Positions 26,912 through 34,803 of a stretch of 64,000 nucleotides of DNA are shown here, piece by piece (within the stretch, counting starts at the first letter, position 1; every line of letters starts with the position of its first letter). The notes beneath the pieces are model-generated. The model saw nothing but the letters and a program-made list of their open reading frames with translations. It made no database searches and had not been told where the DNA came from. Source of the DNA: an uncultured Caryophanales bacterium (GTDB taxonomy: Bacteria; Bacillota_I; Bacilli_A; RFN20; CAG-826); the NCBI GenBank assembly GCA_902464635.1, contig CABQKC010000005.1, positions 18,293-82,292 of the forward strand, read 5' to 3'. The position numbers and the translations under genes are program-made.

Positions 26912-27398
26912 CTTTAATCTCCTTTACTTTTTCTATTACTTTTGTCGAACTTAATGTACCTATGACCGAATTATGGTCACCTGAAAGGCTAATTGTAATA
27001 ATTTCCGAAATAAGGGCAAACCCAAATGTCGAGGCAGTTATAAGCAATAAGCCTAGGAATCTAACTAAATATTGTTTTGTTAAGGCTAATGAAGAATCTA
27101 AGGAAACAATCTTCAAATCAAAAAACCTTAGTCCAACTGTTTGCCCATCTTTATATAAAGGCATTGCAACTAGATAGACTAAATCCATTGCCAATATAAA
27201 TGCACCTGTAAAGAAAGATACAAGGAAATTAGAAACGCTAGCGGCTGTCGTATGTTTTACTAATTCATTAACAAAAACGATAATGCAAGGTATAGCTAAA
27301 ACGGCATTGCATAAAAGCAAGATGGCTAAATCTAGCAATGCTGCCGCAATATGCCTAGAGACAATATTGCTTCCTTTTTTCTTTACCGAGCTTTCCAT
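26892..27398 (-). CDS. RDD family membrane protein
   Basis: 168 residues with three to four hydrophobic helices. The RDD pattern is visible as SRHIAAALLDLAILLL (about 13-28) and KDGQTVGLRFFDLKIV (about 84-99), where the GQTxGxRxxxLKI motif is highly characteristic. The function of the family is unclear, with some members linked to ion or sugar transport. AAAGGA lies just upstream, six bases after the cdaA stop region. It overlaps the deoD start, so cdaA, this gene, deoD and the two following genes look like one operon. Confidence 0.8.
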   Translation of the reverse strand: MESSVKKKGSNIVSRHIAAALLDLAILLLCNAVLAIPCIIVFVNELVKHTTAASVSNFLVSFFTGAFILAMDLVYLVAMPLYKDGQTVGLRFFDLKIVSLDSSLALTKQYLVRFLGLLLITASTFGFALISEIITISLSGDHNSVIGTLSSTKVIEKVKEIKDADTTH

Positions 27399-27403
27399 AT
27401 CGA

Positions 27404-28240
27404 CTAATCCTTTTTGCTATTTTTATCTTCTTCATCACTCATCATCATGTAATCTTCAAAAGTTGATAGGAATGTATCTGGTCCAACTGTTTGGAGTTCA
27501 CCTTGGTAGGCAATTGAAATCCTTCCTGTTTCTTCTGATACAACTACTGTAACAGCATCACATACTTCTGAAATACCAATTGCAGCCCTGTGCCTAGATC
27601 CATACTTACCAGTTAGAGGTCTAGTTGTTGGGGTAAAATAAACCGAAGCTGCCAAAATCATATCGTTTCTAACAATGACTGCTCCATCATGCAACCTAGT
27701 TCCAGGATAGAATATTGTTTGGAGCAATTCAGCAGATACCGGAGCGTTAATAATTGTCCCTGACTTCATAACATCAGTTAGGAGGTCTTTCTTTTCAAAG
27801 GTGATAAGAGCCCCTACTTTTTGTTTTGATAAAGTAATGACTGCAGTCTCAATCTTCTTATAGACGGCATCCCTATCAAAAAGGGTTTCGGGACGGGTCT
27901 TGGATTTATGTTGGAAGAAATTGATTCCAGTTTTACCCTTGAAGTTATTCGCGGTCAAATTTCTACCTGCACTAGAATTAGAAATATAGAAAGTCAATAA
28001 ACCAAATAGGAATAAGACTGAGCAAATGGTAAATGGAAGATCTAACCCGAATAACCAGAATAAGATTATCAAGACTTCATCTATGATAAGAAAACTCCTT
28101 ACGAATTTCCTTTTGAACCATATGAAACCAATGACATCAAAGGTAGCAAATAATACTATGCCGACAATGAACGAAATTATGTTATAGACATTCCCGAAAT
28201 CAAAGATGACCTGGGATAGTAATGTGGTAAATATATTCAT
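27404..28240 (-). CDS. cdaA: Diadenylate cyclase CdaA
   Basis: Makes the second messenger cyclic di-AMP, which controls potassium and osmotic balance and cell-wall or membrane stability. The protein is about 278 residues: three N-terminal membrane helices, then the DAC domain with TRLHDGAVIVR (DGA) and YGSRHRAAIG (RHR), the two catalytic motifs. ATG at 28240 gives the usual family length; a TTG 17 codons upstream would extend it. No clear ribosome site precedes either. The usual partner gene cdaR is not adjacent, which is notable compared with Bacillus. Confidence 0.93.
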   Translation of the reverse strand: MNIFTTLLSQVIFDFGNVYNIISFIVGIVLFATFDVIGFIWFKRKFVRSFLIIDEVLIILFWLFGLDLPFTICSVLFLFGLLTFYISNSSAGRNLTANNFKGKTGINFFQHKSKTRPETLFDRDAVYKKIETAVITLSKQKVGALITFEKKDLLTDVMKSGTIINAPVSAELLQTIFYPGTRLHDGAVIVRNDMILAASVYFTPTTRPLTGKYGSRHRAAIGISEVCDAVTVVVSEETGRISIAYQGELQTVGPDTFLSTFEDYMMMSDEEDKNSKKD

Positions 28241-28527
28241 TAAATTAATCCAATCTTGAATGCAAATGAAGCAATCTTTTTTATCAAGCAACCCTATTTT
28301 TACTTGGGTAAAATTATTTTAGCATTTAAACAAGATTAAATAAACGCGTACATGCACATGTGCGATAAAATTGTTGAATTTTGTTTTGTAAAAGAAGGAA
28401 AACTTTATCAAAAAGTGAATTTTATTTATATATATTTTCGTTCAATATTTTTAAGTAGCAATTATATTGAATTAAATTTATATATATTTTCTTTCAAAAT
28501 TATTTGATATAATGTTTTCAGAAAATT

Positions 28528-29361
28528 ATGGAAAAAATAAATTATAAATGCATCAAAATTAACAATAAATTAATAAGCGAAAAGCTAAAATTGCCATCAT
28601 TCATTAATACCTATATCCTTTTTTATTCGTTAGAAAATAATGCCTCTATTTTTATTAATGGAAAAAAGATTATCCTAAAGGAAAACTGCGTTCTCTTTAT
28701 TAATAAAAACATCATTCATTCTCTTGAGGCAAATCAGGATTCGAAGATCTATGAATTTGATTTTGCTTCTTCTCTTGTTAACCTTCCTCTTAACCCAGTT
28801 GATATATCAAATGAAGACATTGACGAAGATATAGATTACATCTTATTCGGACCTAGAAATAAGAATTACATTTCTCTTTTATCTACTCTTGACCGTCTTA
28901 TAGAACTAGAAAATGAGAAGAATGATTTCTACGATTATGATGTCTTAAAATGCCTATATTCTATATGGGCAATCATAAATCAAAATATCTCTAATTCAGT
29001 CCAAAATAAGAAAAACAAGAAATATCAGATGGTTAGAAGCATCATTTCTTATATAGAAACCAACTATAAATCCAAGCTAGGATTAAATGAAATCGTTAAA
29101 ACTGAGGAATCGTCCTTGTCAACTTGTTATAGAGCCTTTAAATCAATTACAGGAATATCAATCCATCAATATATAAAACAATATAGATTATATAAATGCA
29201 TGGAAGGATTACTTAATTCAAATAAAAAGGCTAATTCAATTGCTATCGATAATGGTTTTATGGGTAAAAATCAGTTTAGTTACCAATTTAAAAAAGAATA
29301 CAAAATTAGTCCGATTGAATTTAGGAAGAAATATTCTAGTCCCACTTCAATATGGTTTTAG
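28528..29361 (+). CDS. AraC-family transcriptional regulator
   Basis: 277 residues. The N-terminal part (about 1-110) looks like a cupin-type sensor domain (ASIFINGKKIILKENCVLF). The C-terminal pair of helix-turn-helix motifs spans about 175-270: LGLNEIVKTEESSLSTCYRA, FKSITGISIHQYIKQYRL, and DNGFMGKNQFSYQFKKEYKI, the last being the conserved second recognition region. It is monocistronic, preceded by about 290 bases of A+T-rich DNA. The target gene is not apparent from neighbours. Confidence 0.88.
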   Translation: MEKINYKCIKINNKLISEKLKLPSFINTYILFYSLENNASIFINGKKIILKENCVLFINKNIIHSLEANQDSKIYEFDFASSLVNLPLNPVDISNEDIDEDIDYILFGPRNKNYISLLSTLDRLIELENEKNDFYDYDVLKCLYSIWAIINQNISNSVQNKKNKKYQMVRSIISYIETNYKSKLGLNEIVKTEESSLSTCYRAFKSITGISIHQYIKQYRLYKCMEGLLNSNKKANSIAIDNGFMGKNQFSYQFKKEYKISPIEFRKKYSSPTSIWF

Positions 29362-29430
29362 ATTCATTAAATTGATTCGATTAACGCTTATTTATTAAGT
29401 GGGAAGGATTTTTAATCCCACCGAAGGCAA

Positions 29431-29463
29431 AATAAAAACTGGCACATTATAGGAAACCAGTTT
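29431..29463 (-). terminator. Terminator after the DUF2442-HTH gene
   Basis: AAACTGG and CCAGTTT (29436-29442 and 29457-29463) form a 7-bp stem with a 14-base loop, with T-rich sequence after it on the minus strand. It follows the stop of the gene starting at 29913. Confidence 0.65.
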
Positions 29464-29484
29464 CAATTAAAAAGCTTTAAAGAT

Positions 29485-29913
29485 TTATCTAGGCTGCCCA
29501 TATTCTCTATTCATGGCTTCAATGGAAACAACCCATTGTTTTCCATATTTGCAAACGTCTACTCCGTTTTGCAATTTTCCGTACGATATCGCCTTTCTTA
29601 GAGTCGATTCATTTAGCCCCCAAATTGTAGTAGCGTCATTCATAGATAGTAATCCATCAAAAGGAGTCTTAATTTCAACGCCATTTTCCCATAATTCATC
29701 ACAAGAAAGGTCTACATAGTCATTCCAGACAATACCGCATCCGCCTACATCAACATAGACTTTGGAAAACAAATTATTTTCCTTTAGTGTCTTAAAAACA
29801 TCTTTCCACTTAAATAAAGGTTTAACATCATAAATTTTTGTAACCCCAACACAAAACTGGACCAACAATTTATAGTCTTCTAATGGGAATGCATTCTTGA
29901 TTTTCTTAAACAT
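29485..29913 (-). CDS. DUF2442 domain fused to a helix-turn-helix domain (antitoxin-like)
   Basis: 142 residues. The DUF2442 part spans about 20-85 (YKLLVQFCVGVTKIYDVKP, then GIVWNDYVDLSCDELWENG, where WNDxxDLSxDELWxxG is diagnostic). The C-terminal part (LLSMNDATTIWGLNESTLRK, VCKYGKQWVVSIEAM) is a helix-turn-helix seen in antitoxins that read a GKQWVV motif. In many genomes DUF2442 is an antitoxin beside a DUF4160 toxin; none is present here. The start at 29913 was chosen because AAGG lies eight bases upstream and the -10 TATACT sits just before the other ATG at 29934. An 8-bp palindrome overlaps the promoter. Confidence 0.65.
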   Translation of the reverse strand: MFKKIKNAFPLEDYKLLVQFCVGVTKIYDVKPLFKWKDVFKTLKENNLFSKVYVDVGGCGIVWNDYVDLSCDELWENGVEIKTPFDGLLSMNDATTIWGLNESTLRKAISYGKLQNGVDVCKYGKQWVVSIEAMNREYGQPR

Positions 29914-29934
29914 AAATATTGCCTTGCAAACCAT

Positions 29935-29958
29935 AGTATATCACGATACAGTGATATA
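29935..29958 (-). promoter_or_regulatory. Palindromic operator over the DUF2442-HTH promoter
   Basis: TATATCAC (29937-29944) and GTGATATA (29951-29958) are a perfect 8-bp inverted repeat with a 6-base spacer, overlapping the TATACT -10 on the minus strand. This is the expected site for autorepression by the helix-turn-helix domain. Confidence 0.7.
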
Positions 29959-30034
29959 TTAATAGAAAAACAACAACTCATACTTCTCTGATAATTGAAG
30001 AAAAATATGAGTTAAATATATTAATTCTTTGTAA

Positions 30035-30955
30035 CTATTTCTTTCCCATCAAGGAAGATAAAACCGATTTCTTTTCAATCGTTCTATTCTCACCTTTATA
30101 GAAAACTGCAATCGTGCCAGGTCCTACATGAGATCCGGTTACTAAATCATAGAAATAAGTTTCAGTATTGTTTATCCCTGCTTGAGATAATAACTTCTTA
30201 AAGAATTCGACATCATCAAGTGCATTACAATGAGCAATATAAACTAAGCTATTCTTGTCTTTGATATGTTCTTCAACTTGGTTAGCTAATTTCTTTAAGG
30301 CGCCTTTTCTGCCATGCACTTTAGCAGTGACTTCGATTTTTCCTTCTATTGATCCATATAATAAAGGTTTGATCATCAATACATCTGCAACTAGGGCAGT
30401 AAAATTAGATACCCTCCCTGTATTGGCTAGATATTTAATTGAATCAACAGTAAATTCACTTCTAACAGTAGTTAGATATTCTTCTGTTTTAGAAGCAATT
30501 TCTTGTAATGATAATCCTTGCTTAGATAAGTTATAGGCATACATTGCAATCATACCTTCGCCTAATCCAGCAGTCTTAGAATTAATGACTTTGACAACTT
30601 CTTTGTGTTGCTCCTCATTAATTTCATTAGCCATTAATGATGCAGCTTGATAAGTTCCTGAAATTCCTCCAGCAAGGCAAACGTAGATAACTTCATTTCC
30701 TTTTGCTATTTCTTCTAATACTTTTTCTTTAAATAAACCAGGGCTAGTAAGAGAAGTTCTTGGCTTCGCGCCTTTTTTCATATCTTCGTAGAAAGTCTTA
30801 GACATTTCTTCGACATCGACTTCTTGATCATAAAGATAATATTCCTTGTTATTTAATGTTAAAGTCATTGGAAGAACAGCGATATCCAAACCCTTCTTTT
30901 CCAAGATGGAATGGAACAAGTTAGAGCTTGCGTCTGTATAAATTCTAACTGACAT
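30035..30955 (-). CDS. DegV family fatty-acid-binding protein
   Basis: 306 residues. DegV/EDD proteins bind a fatty acid between two domains; in Firmicutes they present fatty acids to FakA for phosphorylation. The N terminus SVRIYTDASSNL matches the family opening, GGISGTYQAA (about 113-122) and RVSNFTALVADVLMIKPLL (about 184-202) hold the fatty-acid binding segments, and GSHVGPGTIAV (about 272-282) is the C-terminal signature. No FakA is adjacent. It has its own ribosome site and stands alone between two terminated genes. Confidence 0.9.
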   Translation of the reverse strand: MSVRIYTDASSNLFHSILEKKGLDIAVLPMTLTLNNKEYYLYDQEVDVEEMSKTFYEDMKKGAKPRTSLTSPGLFKEKVLEEIAKGNEVIYVCLAGGISGTYQAASLMANEINEEQHKEVVKVINSKTAGLGEGMIAMYAYNLSKQGLSLQEIASKTEEYLTTVRSEFTVDSIKYLANTGRVSNFTALVADVLMIKPLLYGSIEGKIEVTAKVHGRKGALKKLANQVEEHIKDKNSLVYIAHCNALDDVEFFKKLLSQAGINNTETYFYDLVTGSHVGPGTIAVFYKGENRTIEKKSVLSSLMGKK

Positions 30956-31094
30956 AATTTACCTCCTAAAAACAAACAAACTATTTCTAATATCATTCTA
31001 GTTTTAATTACTAGGTAGTGCAAGTATTAAAACTAGGACAATTCGTTATTTAAGCAAATTTAAGATTAGTATGCCTTTCCCTTTAGAAAAGTAA

Positions 31095-31119
31095 CAAAAA
31101 AGACAGGTTTCCCTGCCTT
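31095..31119 (-). terminator. Terminator after the XRE-membrane protein gene
   Basis: AAGACAGG and CCTGCCTT pair (one G-U on the minus strand) around a 4-base loop, with poly-T on the minus strand. The stem resembles that of the purB/acpP terminator. Confidence 0.8.
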
Positions 31120-31136
31120 AAGATATTATTTGATTA

Positions 31137-31799
31137 TTACTTATCTTTTTCTTTAGAAGCAGATATGGCTTTATCTATTGGACCTGCAATACCAGCGAAT
31201 GTTGGAATCAATAAGAATACTACCCATCCTGGATGCCATGCGTCTAGGAAAAATCCTAAAGTAAAGAAGATTATTAATGCAGACATAATTATGGCTACAT
31301 TAAGACATTCGAATTTCTTAAATATTATTGTTTCATAAATGCTAGAGAACAATGGGATTATAAAATATAGAACCCAAAGATATTTCCAGACCATTGGATC
31401 AGGCATAGATGCATCAAATAGACATCCTAATGTTATATAGATAATCGTAACAAGAAGAGTCAATATAGAAGAAAGTATAGCCTCGATTATCCTAAGTTTC
31501 CTTATTCTAGGATTTTCTTCTTTTTGTTCAGCGGATATCTCATTAGATTTTTCTTCATTAGAATTCATTTGTTCTTTGACAATAGTTTCAACATCATCAT
31601 CATTCTTTAATAATTCATCTAATGAGACTCCATATAGTTTAGCTAGGCAAATAAGGTTATCAGTATCTGGGCTTGCTTCCGCGCGTTCCCATTTAGATAT
31701 TGCTTGCCTAGATAATCCAAGCTTGGCGGCTAATTCTTCTTGGGAATAGCCATTCTTTTTTCTTAATTCGACTAATTTGTTTGCAATTTCAATGTTCAT
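31137..31799 (-). CDS. XRE regulator fused to membrane helices
   Basis: 220 residues. An N-terminal helix-turn-helix spans about residues 5-65 (GYSQEELAAKLGLSRQAISK, the typical XRE recognition region). After a charged linker come about four hydrophobic helices (about 105-215), including PDPMVWKYLWVLYFIIPL and GFFLDAWHPGWVVFLL. Such membrane-tethered XRE proteins are common in low-GC Firmicutes and may sense envelope state. No clear target gene adjoins. A CGCAAC-GTTGCG inverted repeat lies upstream. Confidence 0.82.
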   Translation of the reverse strand: MNIEIANKLVELRKKNGYSQEELAAKLGLSRQAISKWERAEASPDTDNLICLAKLYGVSLDELLKNDDDVETIVKEQMNSNEEKSNEISAEQKEENPRIRKLRIIEAILSSILTLLVTIIYITLGCLFDASMPDPMVWKYLWVLYFIIPLFSSIYETIIFKKFECLNVAIIMSALIIFFTLGFFLDAWHPGWVVFLLIPTFAGIAGPIDKAISASKEKDK

Positions 31800-32109
31800 G
31801 TTTGCTACCTCTAATCAAATACTATTCAAAGTTATTTAGTTGCGCTAGAAAGTCTGCTTTTCATTTCCGCAACTTTTGGTTGCGACCGATAAAAGTTACG
31901 ATGATAACGATAATTTTAAATTCTAAATTTTATTATGATTTTTAAGACTTGTAATGATTTTAGTTCTTTTCCCATGCTAAATAAACTAGATTTATGTTAG
32001 CAAAGTAGAAGAAATTTAAGAAGGAAATTAAAAAATCTCTTATTAGAAAACATCCTTAATCCTATCTTTTGTTTTCTTTTATCCTTCTAAAACCAAAAAA
32101 CATGATTAT
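31800..32109. other. Intergenic region with a possible operator
   Basis: The 310-base stretch holds no convincing gene on either strand and is A+T-rich. CGCAAC and GTTGCG (31868-31873 and 31879-31884) form an inverted repeat with a 5-base spacer about 70 bases before the XRE-membrane gene start, and a third GTTGCG copy lies nearby at about 31840. This would suit binding by the XRE product. No terminator is obvious for the lipoprotein gene ending at 32110. Confidence 0.45.
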
Positions 32110-34107
32110 TTATAAAGAAATATTAATAGATGGCCTAATGCAGTGACTAGTCCCGTCGACTGCATATTCACTTATAAATCCGCTTGAATTTATATTAACT
32201 GCAGCATAGCTAAAACTAGATGAAGCACTTCTAGTCCAATATGTTCCATTATATTTTAATGAAGCATTTTTATTGCCAGTATTATACCAAGCACCCCTGA
32301 TCCTAGAATAATCGCTAGTCTTGCATTCCCTAGTTAAGCTAGCAGTTTCTTCATTAACAAATCCATAATCAATATTCTTATAATCTTCTTTTGATAATAA
32401 GAATATCTTGTCGGTATTTCCTTCAATAAAAGTATCGACAATAGAAGAAGAATTAAAGGCAAAGGCTTCATTTAGGAAAGAATCATTTAGGAAAGATCTA
32501 ATGTTACTATATGAATAATCATTTGGAAGGATATCCTTGCCATCAAGCGTTCTATTTTCATAATCCTTATAATAAATAGAAGCATCTAAAAGAGAGTTTG
32601 CCAATAAGGTATATCTATTATCTACTTTATTAATGATGTTCCATTTGATTCTTTCGCATTTAAACCAATAGGAAGAGCCATTAGAAATAGATGTTCCATC
32701 ATTAAATTCATATTTCTCATTATTAAATACTTTAGCAGTTTCCTTTATATAGAATTCATCATCAAGTACATAATATCCATTAGATGCTAAAGTTGATGTT
32801 ACTTCTAATCTAGAAATAAGATTTTCATCCTTAACATGGCTTTGGGGATAAAATCCATATTCGATATATTTAGAATCGCTACTTAATATAGGAGAATAAT
32901 CTATATCCGGGTTTTTATATGTTAGTTCAGCAAATTTAGCAGTATAGACGGAATCTTGATATATCTTAGTTATTTCAGGTTCCCAACCTATAAATTTATA
33001 GGCTTTATCACCTTCATTTGGCTTAGTTGGGGTTTTGCCTTCATAAACCGGAATACTTCCTTCAATTACATCATTATCTACTTTTAATATAGTACCATCA
33101 TAGTTTTTCCAGGTGACGCTATATTTATTCGCATCAATTGAAGATAGCCCAAATTCAATAGAAGTTAGAAATAATGGTTTCTTATTTAATGTCTCTATCT
33201 TTAGATTTGAAGTTGGTTCGAATTCAATTTCAAGGCTAGTGACTGAATTAGAATTAACAATATCCTTAGATACTTCGTTCATGGAAGAACATATTTCTTC
33301 TTTTGCATTAGTTCCGTTTACATCGCCTACTTTTAATTTGCAGGCTTGATTATAAACATAGCCAGTCAACTTGACTTTATTAACTTGTTTCTTTAATGAT
33401 AGAGATAGATATCCATTAACGCTAGTCGTACCAAATTTAAGCATATCCCCTTTATACCAATTTGTTTCGCCTTTACCCCCATTACCACCTCCATAGATAA
33501 GTTCAAAAGAAGAGACGGATTCGATTATATTTAGATTATCGTCGCTCTTTTGGAAACAAGAATATAACTGTTCACTAGTCTCTATCTTTTTAGCAGTTTT
33601 CCTAGTCGCTAAATCATATTTGATGTCATAGATAGTAGAATATTTTTCTTCTACTTCTTTATCACTTAATATGACTTCTATAGTTACATCTTTATCAGGC
33701 ATGATAAAAGAATAGATATTATTGGACGAGGTTAGTATCTCTTCATTCATCCTGACTTCTTTTATTTGCTTATTATTATTTAATATAGATATAGTAAAAG
33801 TAACATTAGTTCCTTCTTGATAAGAAGAGTCTAATCCACTTATCTCTATATCCTTATTCTCTATTACACTTACTTTATAATAATCTAGATAACTAGAAAT
33901 TGATGTAGATGAGCTTGATTCAGTTGAAGAAGTTTGACTTGATGTTGTACTCGTTTCAGTTGTTACTTCTTCCGTGGTAGTTATTTTAGAAGAATCTTCT
34001 GTATCAATAAAAGTTGAATCAGATTCCCTAGAAGAAGACTTATTACTATTACATCCGCTTAATAAGAATAAAGAGGATAATATTAAAACTATATTCTTTG
34101 TTTTCAT
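32110..34107 (-). CDS. Surface lipoprotein with InlB-type repeat and DUF6273-like domain
   Basis: 665 residues. Lipoprotein signal: MKTKNIVLILSSLFLLSGCN with lipobox LSGC, then a low-complexity S/T linker. An InlB B-repeat-like (Flg_new) segment lies at about 330-395 (SVTWKNYDGTILKVDND, KFIGWEPEITKIYQDS). The last about 265 residues (WFKCERIKWNII, IRGAWYNTGNKNASLKYNGT, SSFSYAAVNINSSGF, CIRPSINISL) fit the DUF6273 family, which is seen on surface proteins. It is expected on the cell exterior with an adhesive or sensor role. The start of the next upstream gene is two bases before its end, so the two form an operon. Confidence 0.75.
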   Translation of the reverse strand: MKTKNIVLILSSLFLLSGCNSNKSSSRESDSTFIDTEDSSKITTTEEVTTETSTTSSQTSSTESSSSTSISSYLDYYKVSVIENKDIEISGLDSSYQEGTNVTFTISILNNNKQIKEVRMNEEILTSSNNIYSFIMPDKDVTIEVILSDKEVEEKYSTIYDIKYDLATRKTAKKIETSEQLYSCFQKSDDNLNIIESVSSFELIYGGGNGGKGETNWYKGDMLKFGTTSVNGYLSLSLKKQVNKVKLTGYVYNQACKLKVGDVNGTNAKEEICSSMNEVSKDIVNSNSVTSLEIEFEPTSNLKIETLNKKPLFLTSIEFGLSSIDANKYSVTWKNYDGTILKVDNDVIEGSIPVYEGKTPTKPNEGDKAYKFIGWEPEITKIYQDSVYTAKFAELTYKNPDIDYSPILSSDSKYIEYGFYPQSHVKDENLISRLEVTSTLASNGYYVLDDEFYIKETAKVFNNEKYEFNDGTSISNGSSYWFKCERIKWNIINKVDNRYTLLANSLLDASIYYKDYENRTLDGKDILPNDYSYSNIRSFLNDSFLNEAFAFNSSSIVDTFIEGNTDKIFLLSKEDYKNIDYGFVNEETASLTRECKTSDYSRIRGAWYNTGNKNASLKYNGTYWTRSASSSFSYAAVNINSSGFISEYAVDGTSHCIRPSINISL

Positions 34108-34108
34108 C

Positions 34109-34699
34109 TTATTTGGCCTCTAGATATTTAACTACATTATTATAGATGTCTTCATATGGGACTTCTTTTCTCATATTGCTAGCAATGGTAGCTACTCTAG
34201 CCCCACTTACTTTACCAGCTTCTGCAACTTCTTTGGCTTTTCTTACCTTGACTGGATTTACCCCACTAGCCTCAAATATCCATAATAATAATTCAGGACA
34301 AAGTAACCTATTATAGACAGCATTTTTAGGATCATCAGTTAATTTAACCGTCCCATCTGCGATAGAAGCATCAAACCAAGAAGTAAAGAAATGCCATTTC
34401 TGGTTTGGTTCATGTTGTTCTTTATCTACTAGTAAACCCATATTTCTAGCGGTGTCTAGATATCCACCGCTAGTTTGTTGGTATTTCTCAATAAATTCAT
34501 CCGATAATGGATAATGTTCTTTCTTAGTAGATAGGAATTCGGTGAATTCTTTCATCGTAATAGATGTAATTCCTTCATTAGAATCAACCTTTTTAATTTC
34601 TTCTTTAATGGATGGATTAGTGTCTTCAATCATATTTATATTGCTAGAAAGAGTACCTCCTAAAGCTAGCAAAGGTACAAGTAAGATGGATTTCTTCAT
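34109..34699 (-). CDS. Secreted protein of unknown function
   Basis: 196 residues with an N-terminal signal (MKKSILLVPLLALGGTLSS, no lipobox Cys) and a helical mature part (about 40-190) with IYNNVVKYLEAK at its end. No family was recognised. It is directly followed by the lipoprotein gene at one base spacing, so the two probably work together at the surface. The upstream sequence has an A/G-rich site about 10 bases before the ATG. Confidence 0.55.
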   Translation of the reverse strand: MKKSILLVPLLALGGTLSSNINMIEDTNPSIKEEIKKVDSNEGITSITMKEFTEFLSTKKEHYPLSDEFIEKYQQTSGGYLDTARNMGLLVDKEQHEPNQKWHFFTSWFDASIADGTVKLTDDPKNAVYNRLLCPELLLWIFEASGVNPVKVRKAKEVAEAGKVSGARVATIASNMRKEVPYEDIYNNVVKYLEAK

Positions 34700-34803
34700 T
34701 TTGGCTCCTTAATCAAGGGTATTTTAACATTAATAAATGCCTAAAAATAGCCGTTTATAGGCATTTTAAAGGATGATTAGGATAATGAGCATTTATAAAA
34801 ATC

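Noticed and set aside
29399..29421. Terminator of the AraC gene (GTGGGA/TCCCAC hairpin)
   Set aside because: A hairpin exists but no T-run follows on the plus strand, so it was not called as a terminator.
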